5,327 bases of DNA from JAEXNA01 sp037968995 (GCA_037968995.1 JBBKWP010000016.1:1-5327); one strand, 5' to 3'; counted from the first letter of the stretch, positions 1 through 5,327 are shown. Numbers and translations: made by a program. Notes: generated by a model not told the origin, from the letters alone.

Positions 1-336
1 TCTTGGAAGATCTCCGGGGGCGTCCACACTTTCCATGGGTAGGACGCTGGCCAACCACTCCAAAGGTTCGACCCCAGCGGGCGGAATCAGTCTCTCCGAC
101 TGATCGGCAAAGCCAAGAAAAGAATACCGGCCGGTAGATTCACCTTTTTCAACACTCTCTAAGAGAAAGCCGAGTTCGCCGGCTCTTTTGACCTTAAGGA
201 ATAGCGAGAGAGGGGTGTCGAGATCCGCGGAGAGTTGAACTTTGAGGGGGATGACTCGGGCCCCTTGAAGACGTGCGGTCTGAAACTCAGAAAAAGGTGT
301 GACTTGCCCTAGGGCGATGGAAGTTGCCATGACCAT
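1..336 (-). CDS. trpE: Anthranilate synthase component I, N-terminal part (runs off the window)
   Basis: TrpE converts chorismate to anthranilate, using ammonia supplied by the glutaminase subunit TrpG; this is the first committed step of tryptophan synthesis in the cytoplasm. I translated 112 codons, all from the N-terminal domain. The order of family signatures is right: an early TPFSEF segment, then ADLDTPLSLFLKV near residues 37-49 (counting from the second Met), then GFLLESVEKG...GRYSFLG near 54-73. The LLES element is the known tryptophan feedback-binding motif, so the enzyme is probably inhibited by tryptophan. The catalytic C-terminal chorismate-binding domain lies outside the window. 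Two in-frame ATGs (336 and 330) compete. An AAGAG at 345-349 is 8 bases from the first, and a GAG is 6 bases from the second. An in-frame TAG lies a little further upstream, so no longer start is likely. PabB or another chorismate-binding enzyme is possible, but the LLESVE...GRYSF context favours TrpE. Confidence 0.92.
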   Translation of the reverse strand, partial: MVMATSIALGQVTPFSEFQTARLQGARVIPLKVQLSADLDTPLSLFLKVKRAGELGFLLESVEKGESTGRYSFLGFADQSERLIPPAGVEPLEWLASVLPMESVDAPGDLPR

Positions 337-395
337 CTCACTTGCTCTTGGGATTAGAGTTTCCTTCGACTACCCGACCTTTGGGGCGTTTGCTG
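337..395 (-). other. rsmE-trpE intergenic spacer, no clear terminator
   Basis: This 59-base gap has no GC-rich hairpin followed by a T run, so read-through from the upstream operon into trpE is plausible. It also shows no leader peptide with tandem Trp codons, no regular (G/T)AG triplet series of the TRAP type and no room for a T-box. A small inverted repeat (CTCT/AGAG, 7-base loop, 345-359) lies just before the start codons and overlaps the AAGAG ribosome-site candidate. It is weak and may be chance. Confidence 0.5.
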
Positions 396-1169
396 CTATT
401 GGAAGCCGAAACACAAACTGACTGCGCAGACCGCGGCGGTTTCCACCCTAAGAGTGAGCGGGCCGAGCGACATTGCACAAGTCTGTTTGTTCAAGATTGC
501 GAGTTCATCGGGCGAGAAACCGCCTTCAGGACCAATGAGAAGGGTGACGGCTTCGCGTCGCTGTGCAAACACTTCTGAGGGACGTGCCCCACCGACTTGG
601 CAATGAACCGTGTGCTCACACTCTTGGGTTTCCAAGAAAGCAAAGAGATCGTTGGGCGGCGCGACGTCCATGGGAACAAGTCGGTTGGCTAGAGCGCTGG
701 CTGAACGGGTGATCTCTTTCCATCGTTCGGCCTTGGCGGGCGACGGAAGTCCGCGTTCGGTGCGCGCGGTTCGTAGGGGAACGGTTCGCGAGACACCTAG
801 TTCCGCTAGTTTTTCCAAAGCGTCTTCAAATCGTGACCCTTTGCAAAGAGCCAGTCCCACGGTCACGGATGGCAGCAGGGGAGCGACCGCCGGCCAATCC
901 TCCACCCGCTCAGAATGTGTCTTGTCGAGCAACTGGCAGACCCAGGCTTGCCTAACCCCGTCTAGCGCCACCCATCGATCACCAGCGCGGAGTCGCATCA
1001 CGCGTCGGAGATAGTGGGCGGCGTCGTCCTCCACGGTGACTCGGTCGCCGGAGAAGGCTTGAGGTGGAAGATAAACTCGAGGGAGGCGTTTCAGAGAGCT
1101 TCCCTCACGGGAGCTGTGAAATGATACGACACCCAATCGTTTTCTCGGCGCTGGCTGACGAGTTCGCAT
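396..1169 (-). CDS. rsmE: 16S rRNA (uracil-1498-N3)-methyltransferase, RsmE family
   Basis: RsmE uses S-adenosylmethionine to methylate N3 of U1498 in helix 44 of 16S rRNA within the small subunit. The 257-residue frame shows family landmarks: an N-terminal PUA-like part with HYLRRVMRLRAGD (52-64) and ALDG (68-71), KGSRFEDALEKLAELGV (110-126), and the SPOUT-knot SAM site LLIGPEGGFSPDEL (210-223) and LGPLTLRVETAAV (235-247). Several usually conserved residues differ (see findings). The start is uncertain. The ATG at 1169 has a GGAG only 4 bases upstream and gives a 79-base overlap with prmA plus about 25 residues with no family counterpart. A TTG at 1136 has no good ribosome site. A CTG at 1094 has GAGG 8 bases upstream and would begin exactly where the family begins (about 232 residues). 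I give the longest canonical start. The gene follows prmA directly, as in many dnaK-dnaJ-prmA-rsmE operons. Confidence 0.9.
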   Translation of the reverse strand: MRTRQPAPRKRLGVVSFHSSREGSSLKRLPRVYLPPQAFSGDRVTVEDDAAHYLRRVMRLRAGDRWVALDGVRQAWVCQLLDKTHSERVEDWPAVAPLLPSVTVGLALCKGSRFEDALEKLAELGVSRTVPLRTARTERGLPSPAKAERWKEITRSASALANRLVPMDVAPPNDLFAFLETQECEHTVHCQVGGARPSEVFAQRREAVTLLIGPEGGFSPDELAILNKQTCAMSLGPLTLRVETAAVCAVSLCFGFQ

Positions 1170-2017
1170 CCTTCTCCAAGGAAGGCGTCCATGACGCGTT
1201 GCGCCCGCTTCTCCACGATACCTCCGAGGAGAATGTGTCGGTCAGCGACCTCGACAATTTGAGGGCAAAGTTGAGCTAGGATGTCCGCTGTCAAGTTAGC
1301 GACTAAGAACGGATATCGACTGACGGTCTGTCCAGGTTCGGGAGCGATGTCATCAGGACCGGGGGGCTTTGGTACGTCGGACTGTTCGACCCGAAACTGT
1401 GATTCCGTAAACTCGTTGACGATAAAGTTGACCTTGGCCACGGAAACCGCGACGGGGTCTCGATCCATGGCGACGACTTTGGGACATCCTAAAAGTAGGG
1501 CTCCGATGGCCAGAATCCCTGACCCAGTTCCGTAGTCTAGCAGCGGGGCTTTTCCCCATAGGGAGTCTTGAATTAGAGACTCAAGGCCCAGCAAGCAGAG
1601 GCGGGTACTTTCATGGTATCCCGTGCCAAACGCGGAACCGGGGTCGATGCGCAGAATTTTTCGTCCGACGGCCATTGCTGCCGGCGGTTCTTCCCAACTG
1701 GGAGCCACCACGAGCTTTTCACCGACCGCGAAGGGGTGATAGAACTCTTTCCAGTTCTCCGCCCAATCTTCGTCGCGGATCTGTCCAGATTCTTTGACTG
1801 AAGCTCCGGCACTCGACAGTTCGGCTCGCAAGGTATCCAAGCGAGAAGAGTGTTCGCCTTCCAGTGGAAAATAGAGTCGCCAGTGAACGTCCGGAAGTTC
1901 TCGGTGGACCTCCCAGCCTTCAAAGCCGTGGCTGGTGAGGACATGCTCGATCCACGGAGACTCCTCACTTTTGTGCTCAATATCGAGAATGAGCCAAGGG
2001 ATGTTAGGGCCTGTCAT
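1091..2017 (-). CDS. prmA: Ribosomal protein L11 methyltransferase
   Basis: PrmA is a SAM-dependent enzyme that trimethylates lysines and the N-terminus of ribosomal protein L11 in the cytoplasm. The 308-residue product has the family layout. An N-terminal L11-binding domain covers about 1-75. The hallmark DEDWAENWKEF (82-92) follows. The Rossmann methyltransferase domain then has IDPGSAFGTGYHESTRLCL (124-142), SAM motif I as LLDYGTGSGILAIGA (159-173), the acidic ribose-binding stretch AMDRDP (183-188) and the VANLTADIL segment (239-247) before a conserved C-terminal GGIVE. GYHEST replaces the more common GTHPTT, and DYGTGSG replaces DVGCGSG. An extra Pro/Asp-rich stretch lies at about 214-231. 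The ATG at 2017 is preferred over a TTG at 2020 because AAGGG sits 6 bases upstream of the ATG, and only 3 from the TTG. The start lies 9 bases past the dnaJ stop, so the genes are surely co-transcribed. Confidence 0.95.
   Translation of the reverse strand: MTGPNIPWLILDIEHKSEESPWIEHVLTSHGFEGWEVHRELPDVHWRLYFPLEGEHSSRLDTLRAELSSAGASVKESGQIRDEDWAENWKEFYHPFAVGEKLVVAPSWEEPPAAMAVGRKILRIDPGSAFGTGYHESTRLCLLGLESLIQDSLWGKAPLLDYGTGSGILAIGALLLGCPKVVAMDRDPVAVSVAKVNFIVNEFTESQFRVEQSDVPKPPGPDDIAPEPGQTVSRYPFLVANLTADILAQLCPQIVEVADRHILLGGIVEKRAQRVMDAFLGEGCELVSQRRENDWVSYHFTAPVREAL
1103..1106 (-). promoter_or_regulatory. Candidate ribosome binding site for a CTG start of rsmE
   Basis: GAGG (within GTGAGGGAAG on the minus strand) lies in the last codons of prmA, 8 bases before the CTG at 1092-1094. 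That spacing is ideal. The CTG shares three bases with the prmA stop as CTGA, a layout typical of translational coupling. The site only matters if CTG is the true start; purine-rich coding sequence could give it by chance. Confidence 0.4.
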
Positions 2018-2023
2018 CAATCG

Positions 2024-2028
2024 CCCTT
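2024..2028 (-). promoter_or_regulatory. Ribosome binding site of prmA, overlapping the dnaJ stop
   Basis: AAGGG overlaps the dnaJ TAA stop codon and stands 6 bases before the prmA ATG at 2017. It decides between that ATG and the TTG one codon earlier. The arrangement suggests that ribosomes ending dnaJ feed prmA translation. Confidence 0.7.
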
Positions 2029-3142
2029 AGCCAAAGATGGCGTCCTTGATACGGGAGAAGAGACTCGGCTCCGCATCCTGTGGCCCGGCCTCGGAGAACT
2101 CTCGGAGGAGCTTCTTCTGCTTCGAGTTGAGGTGGGTGGGAATCATGACCTCAATCACCACGTGAAGATCGCCAAAGCTACTTCGTCCCAGTCGCGGCAT
2201 GCCTTTGTTCTTGATACGCAAAATTGTATGGTTCTGAGTGCCGGAGGGGATGTTGAGTGTCTCTTCACCTCCGCCGAGAACGGGCAGTTTCACTTTCTCA
2301 CCCAGTGCGGCATCGGTAAAGCGCACTTTCAGTCGATGGATAAGATCGTCTCCTTGACGTTCGAACTGGTCGTGATCACTGACGTCGATGGCCAGGTAGA
2401 GATCGCCCGGGGGACCTCCCATTTTCCCAGGAGCGCCTTCACCCTCGATACGAATCATCCGTCCAGTCTCAATTCCTGGAGGGATCTTGACTTCGAGCTT
2501 TCGCTTCTTCGTCATGGATCCTCGGCCTGAGCATGCTCGGCAGGGATCAGTCAGCTGACGACCTTCGCCTCCACAGGCCGCGCAAGGCGCCATCTGAGTG
2601 AGACGACCAAAAGGTGTCGAGACAACTTGATGAAGCTGTCCCGTGCCGTGGCATTCACCGCACCTTTTGAATCCGTCCGGGCTGGCCGAACGCCGTCCGT
2701 CACACTTGTCACAGGTGACGTCACTGGTGAGCTCCACCTCGCGTGTGGCGCCGGAATAGGCCTCTTCGAGAGTGACTCCGACTCCCATTCGGAGGTCTGG
2801 TCCTCGGGCCGGTCCACGGCGCGCACGGCGCCCGCCTCCGCCACCCATATCGAAGATGGCTTCAAAGATGTCTCCAAAACCGAAGCCGCCTCCACCAAAG
2901 CCACTCTGGCCTTGGCCGCCGGCACCCGGCGCGTGACCGTGGCGATCGTAATAGGCCTTTTTCTCGTCATCTCCGAGAACGCTATACGCCTCGTTGATCT
3001 CGCCGAATTTCTGCTCGGCGTTGGTCTTGTCTTGGGCGACGTCGGGGTGGTGTTGGCGCGCCATCTTTTTGAAGGCACTCTTGATCTGTTTTTTGTCGGC
3101 ATCCCGTGGGACGTCGAGGATTTCATAGTAATCGCGGCTCAT
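2027..3142 (-). CDS. dnaJ: Chaperone DnaJ, type I (class A) J-protein
   Basis: DnaJ is the cytoplasmic Hsp40 that delivers unfolded proteins to DnaK and stimulates its ATPase. The 371-residue product has every type I part in order. The J domain (1 to about 68) starts DYYEILDV and has the HPD triad at 32-34. The Gly/Phe-rich linker spans about 71-104. The zinc-binding region (144-208) has four CxxC pairs: CDKC, CGEC, CAAC and CRAC. C-terminal client-binding domains run to about 350 and contain IPPGIETG and GDLYLAIDV. The end, LFSRIKDAIFG, is family-like. The first zinc repeat reads CDKCDGRR and lacks the last glycine of CxxCxGxG, but all eight cysteines are kept. I chose the ATG at 3142 because MSRDYYEIL is the family start. 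An ATG at 3160 and a TTG at 3169 would add 6 or 9 residues. No strong ribosome site supports any of them. The gene follows dnaK by 83 bases. Confidence 0.96.
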   Translation of the reverse strand: MSRDYYEILDVPRDADKKQIKSAFKKMARQHHPDVAQDKTNAEQKFGEINEAYSVLGDDEKKAYYDRHGHAPGAGGQGQSGFGGGGFGFGDIFEAIFDMGGGGGRRARRGPARGPDLRMGVGVTLEEAYSGATREVELTSDVTCDKCDGRRSASPDGFKRCGECHGTGQLHQVVSTPFGRLTQMAPCAACGGEGRQLTDPCRACSGRGSMTKKRKLEVKIPPGIETGRMIRIEGEGAPGKMGGPPGDLYLAIDVSDHDQFERQGDDLIHRLKVRFTDAALGEKVKLPVLGGGEETLNIPSGTQNHTILRIKNKGMPRLGRSSFGDLHVVIEVMIPTHLNSKQKKLLREFSEAGPQDAEPSLFSRIKDAIFG

Positions 3143-3164
3143 GATAATTAACTGATCCATATCA

Positions 3165-3179
3165 GCCAACGAAGCTGGC
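3165..3179 (-). other. Hairpin in the dnaK-dnaJ spacer
   Basis: On the minus strand GCCAGC and GTTGGC can pair (six pairs, one of them G-U) around a TTC loop, 22 bases before the dnaJ ATG at 3142. No T run follows, so it is not a standard terminator. It could slow exonucleases, mark an RNA processing site between dnaK and dnaJ, or limit access to the weak dnaJ start region. A stem this short may also be chance. Confidence 0.4.
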
Positions 3180-3225
3180 GTCTATTCACAAAGTGTTAGA
3201 TTTCTTCGTTGACGACCGATGAGAT

Positions 3226-5133
3226 CTATTCGTCGTCTTTGTTGAACCAATCGAAGAGATCTTCATCTTCCGGTTCCTCGGCCGTGACGGCGCTTTCGCC
3301 GTCCTCGGAACCGCCACCACCGCCTGCAGCAGCTGAGGCTTGAGCGGCTTCGACATCGATGCCAGCCTTCTTCGCCGCGTCAGCAGCGCGGGCGCCACCC
3401 GTCGAGAGGTAGGCCTCGGTGGAGATTGCGTACATGGCGTCTTTCAAAACCTTCGTGCATTCTTTGATGCGCTCGTTCTCGTAGGTTTGCAGGGCCATTC
3501 TTAAGCGGTCGATAGAATCACGCAAGCGGCGTTGCTGGTCGAACGTCATCTGTTGCGATAGCTCTCGCATGGTCCGCTCAGCGGTGTCGAGTTCTACGTT
3601 GGCTCGGTTTCGGACGGTCGCTTCGGCTCGGCGTCGAGCATCCTCTTCCGCATAGATGGCCGCGTCCTTGACCATCGTGTTGATCTCTTCTTGAGTCAGG
3701 TTAGTGGGAGACTGGATGACAATCTTCTGTTTGTTGGCGGTCGCCAAATCTTTAGCGGAGACGTTCACGATTCCGTTGACGTCGATGTCGAAGCGAACTT
3801 CGATCTGGGGAACACCTCGAGGCGCCGGAGGGATGTTGCGAAGCTCGAAGCGCCCCAAGGATTTGTTGTGGGACGCGATATCACGCTCACCTTGCAGCAC
3901 GTGAACTTCCACCACCGTTTGGCCGTCGGTGGCCGTGGTGAAAACGCGTGTTTTATCTACCGGAATCTGAGTGTTTCGATCAATGAGTTTCGTGAACACT
4001 CCACCCATCGTTTCTATGCCCAAGGAGAGCGAGGTGACGTCGAGCAGAACCATGTCCTTGACTTCGCCGGCCATCACAGCCCCTTGAACTGCCGCGCCCA
4101 TGGCTACAACTTTGTCCGGGTCGATGTCTTTTGCCGGTTCTTTGCCAAAGAGGCTGCGAACTTTGTCCTGAACGGCCGGCATGCGCGTCGATCCGCCTAC
4201 CAGTAGGACCTTGTTGATATCGTTCTTTCCGAGGCCGGCGTCTTCTAGGGCTTGGATGGCGGGTTCCGCCGTCTTCTCCACGAGGTCGCTGGTCAATTCT
4301 TGAAAACGCGCGCGAGTGAGTTCCATGTCGAGATGCTTCGGGCCGGATGCGTCGGCGGCGATGAACGGCAACTTGATCTGGGTGCTGGAATCTTCAGAGA
4401 GCTTAATCTTGGCGTTTTCCGAGGCTTCCTTAAGCCGCTGCATGGCTACACGGTCGCTTCTCAGATCGATCTGTGAGGCTTTACGGAATTCGTCAACCAG
4501 CCAATCCATGATCCGCTGGTCCCAGTCGTCACCGCCAAGACGGGCGTTTCCGGCCGTCGATTTGACCTGGAAAATTCCGTCGCCGAGCTCAAGGATGGAA
4601 ACATCGAATGTTCCCCCGCCCAAGTCCCAGACGAGGACCGTCTCATGTTTATCGGTTTTGTCGAGACCATAGGCTAAACACGAGGCCGTGGGCTCGTTGA
4701 TGATACGCACGACTTCCAGGCCCGCGATAGATCCGGCGTCCTTGGTCGCTTGACGCTCAGAGTCGTTGAAGTATGCGGGGACCGTGATGACGGCTTTCTC
4801 TACGGGAAATCCGAGGTAGGCCTCCGCGTCGGCCTTCACCTTCTGCAAAACCATGGCCGAGATCTCTTGAGGCGAATAGGACCGATCGTCGATATTGATA
4901 CGCGTGTCGGTTCCCATGGAGCGTTTCACTGAAATGATAGTGCGCTCCGGGTTGGAAATGGCTTGGCGTTTCGCGACCGATCCGACCAGTCGGTCTCCGC
5001 TTCGAGAAAAACCTACCACCGAAGGAAAGAGAAAATCTCCTTCCGCACTGGGGATGACAACGGGCACGCCTCCCTCCACGACGGAGATGAGACTGTTTGT
5101 CGTCCCTAGATCGATGCCTACAATTTTGCTCAC
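3226..5133 (-). CDS. dnaK: Chaperone DnaK (Hsp70)
   Basis: DnaK is the cytoplasmic ATP-dependent Hsp70 that binds exposed hydrophobic segments, working with DnaJ and GrpE. The 635-residue product has the actin-like ATPase domain (1 to about 358) with GIDLGTTNS (6-14), VITVPAYFND (115-124), NEPTA (146-150), WDLGGGTFDVS (169-179) and VGGSTRMPAV (312-321). The linker is near 361-366. The beta substrate-binding domain runs from about 367 to 475, with LSLGIETMGG and HVLQGER. A helical lid follows (about 480-580), then a Gly/Ala-rich and acidic tail. It lacks the early proteobacterial insertion: only about 13 residues separate KRSMG from PQEIS. Its Bacillus-like GGDDWDQRI also differs from the E. 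coli form; alanine stands where E. coli has Thr199. The start is GTG, with AAGGAG 10 bases upstream and the family N-terminus MSKIVGIDLG. Oddities are a Ser in DVTSLSLG, Cys152 after NEPTAS, and a tail ending EDLFDWFNKDDE. Confidence 0.98.
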   Translation of the reverse strand: MSKIVGIDLGTTNSLISVVEGGVPVVIPSAEGDFLFPSVVGFSRSGDRLVGSVAKRQAISNPERTIISVKRSMGTDTRINIDDRSYSPQEISAMVLQKVKADAEAYLGFPVEKAVITVPAYFNDSERQATKDAGSIAGLEVVRIINEPTASCLAYGLDKTDKHETVLVWDLGGGTFDVSILELGDGIFQVKSTAGNARLGGDDWDQRIMDWLVDEFRKASQIDLRSDRVAMQRLKEASENAKIKLSEDSSTQIKLPFIAADASGPKHLDMELTRARFQELTSDLVEKTAEPAIQALEDAGLGKNDINKVLLVGGSTRMPAVQDKVRSLFGKEPAKDIDPDKVVAMGAAVQGAVMAGEVKDMVLLDVTSLSLGIETMGGVFTKLIDRNTQIPVDKTRVFTTATDGQTVVEVHVLQGERDIASHNKSLGRFELRNIPPAPRGVPQIEVRFDIDVNGIVNVSAKDLATANKQKIVIQSPTNLTQEEINTMVKDAAIYAEEDARRRAEATVRNRANVELDTAERTMRELSQQMTFDQQRRLRDSIDRLRMALQTYENERIKECTKVLKDAMYAISTEAYLSTGGARAADAAKKAGIDVEAAQASAAAGGGGGSEDGESAVTAEEPEDEDLFDWFNKDDE

Positions 5134-5143
5134 GCGATGACCG

Positions 5144-5149
5144 CTCCTT
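5144..5149 (-). promoter_or_regulatory. Ribosome binding site of dnaK
   Basis: AAGGAG lies 10 bases before the GTG start at 5133, and there is no in-frame ATG nearby. It is the strongest Shine-Dalgarno match in the window, which fits a highly translated chaperone and supports GTG as the true start. Confidence 0.75.
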
Positions 5150-5156
5150 GCTGTTA

Positions 5157-5174
5157 GAGGTCGCTTTGCGACTC
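5157..5174 (-). promoter_or_regulatory. Imperfect inverted repeat in the dnaK leader
   Basis: GTCGC-AAA-GCGAC forms a perfect 5-base-pair stem. Allowing single-base bulges, the symmetry extends outward to TTGAG on one side and CTCTAA on the other. It ends 7 bases before the AAGGAG of dnaK. It does not match CIRCE (TTAGCACTC-N9-GAGTGCTAA) in sequence or spacing, and no T tract follows it, so it is neither a recognisable HrcA operator nor a standard terminator. It may be an mRNA hairpin controlling or protecting the dnaK message, or another repressor site. Function unknown. Confidence 0.4.
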
Positions 5175-5190
5175 AATACCGGATTTGCTG

Positions 5191-5327
5191 CTATGGGTTC
5201 GGGTTGGTTGAAGAACTTTCCTCGTGAGGAGACGGGGCCTCCGGAACGCTCACCGGCGAACCCTGGGCCGGCGGAGGAGCGGATGCTTGGGCTTGCGCAG
5301 TGGGCATCGGCGGGGGTGGGATGGGAG
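5191..5327 (-). CDS. C-terminal tail of an unidentified upstream protein, Pro/Ala-rich (partial)
   Basis: One minus-strand frame stays open from the window edge for 44 codons and ends in TAG, 57 bases before dnaK. It begins PIPPPPMPTAQAQ, is rich in Pro, Ala, Gln and Ser, and closes with a more acidic and polar stretch, EESSSTNPNP. This is low-complexity, disordered tail sequence with no domain. Two things favour it as coding: the stop falls where an operon neighbour should end, and the composition is coherent. Another frame is also open here, running on past the dnaK start, but its residues look random. In class I operons the gene before dnaK is usually grpE, so a GrpE with a disordered extension is a reasonable guess. 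GrpE normally ends in a beta domain without such a tail, and nothing seen here confirms it. Confidence 0.5.
   Translation of the reverse strand, partial: PIPPPPMPTAQAQASAPPPAQGSPVSVPEAPSPHEESSSTNPNP

Noticed and set aside
353..358. Possible -10 box TCTAAT (minus strand) before trpE
   Set aside because: It is close to TATAAT, but no acceptable -35 sequence lies 16-18 bases upstream, so a sigma-70 promoter is not supported.
337..400. trp attenuator, TRAP site or T-box before trpE
   Set aside because: The spacer is too short for a T-box, has no tandem Trp codons and no regular series of (G/T)AG triplets.
1850..2530. Plus-strand open frame of 226 codons spanning the prmA/dnaJ junction
   Set aside because: It lies antisense to two clearly recognised genes, has no family-like motif and spans their junction; the long openness follows from the GC-rich codon pattern of the minus-strand genes.
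2627..3151. Plus-strand open frame of 174 codons antisense to dnaJ
   Set aside because: It covers the J, Gly/Phe and zinc regions of dnaJ in mirror; the hydrophobic-looking end reflects reversed charged codons of the J domain.
3250..3270. GAAGA-TC-TCTTC inverted repeat near the dnaK end
   Set aside because: A two-base loop within Asp/Glu/Phe codons; explained by coding of the acidic tail, with no T run.
3691..4206. Plus-strand open frame of 171 codons antisense to dnaK
   Set aside because: Antisense to the conserved substrate-domain region of dnaK, with no recognisable protein features.
5134..5190. CIRCE/HrcA operator or sigma-70 promoter directly before dnaK
   Set aside because: The inverted repeat present has a 3-base loop and different arms from CIRCE, and TTGAGT has no matching -10 at the right distance.

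Overview
The window is a compact block of housekeeping genes, all transcribed leftwards (minus strand). In transcription order they are: the 3' end of an unidentified gene with a Pro/Ala-rich tail (5191-5327), dnaK (3226-5133), dnaJ (2027-3142), prmA (1091-2017), rsmE (396-1169 or shorter) and the 5' end of trpE (1-336). Gaps are small or absent and no stretch over 300 bases lacks a gene. I see no tRNA, rRNA, CRISPR array, insertion sequence or integrase. No long plus-strand reading frame looks like a real protein; all of them lie antisense to recognisable genes.

The order dnaK-dnaJ-prmA-rsmE is the class I heat-shock operon arrangement known from Gram-positive bacteria and relatives, where hrcA and grpE usually precede dnaK. 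DnaK also lacks the roughly 24-residue insertion that proteobacterial DnaK carries early in the ATPase domain, and it reads closer to the Bacillus type. The DNA is moderately GC-rich by eye. The DnaK tail and several substitutions are not those of a textbook Firmicute. A deep-branching or uncultured Gram-positive-like lineage (for example Armatimonadota or a neighbouring phylum) is a guess only. The sequence does not settle the phylum.

Functionally, DnaK and DnaJ form the ATP-driven Hsp70 folding machine. PrmA methylates ribosomal protein L11 and RsmE methylates U1498 of 16S rRNA, so chaperone and ribosome-modification genes are probably co-transcribed. TrpE starts tryptophan biosynthesis from chorismate and may be co-transcribed from 59 bases downstream of rsmE.

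This is mostly an ordinary region; I did not find an undescribed system. The points worth a second look are a possible CTG start for rsmE inside a CTGA overlap with prmA, a Pro-to-Ser change at the DnaK linker/substrate-domain junction, an atypical DnaK C-terminus, changed conserved residues in RsmE, two intergenic hairpins, and trpE placed behind a heat-shock operon.
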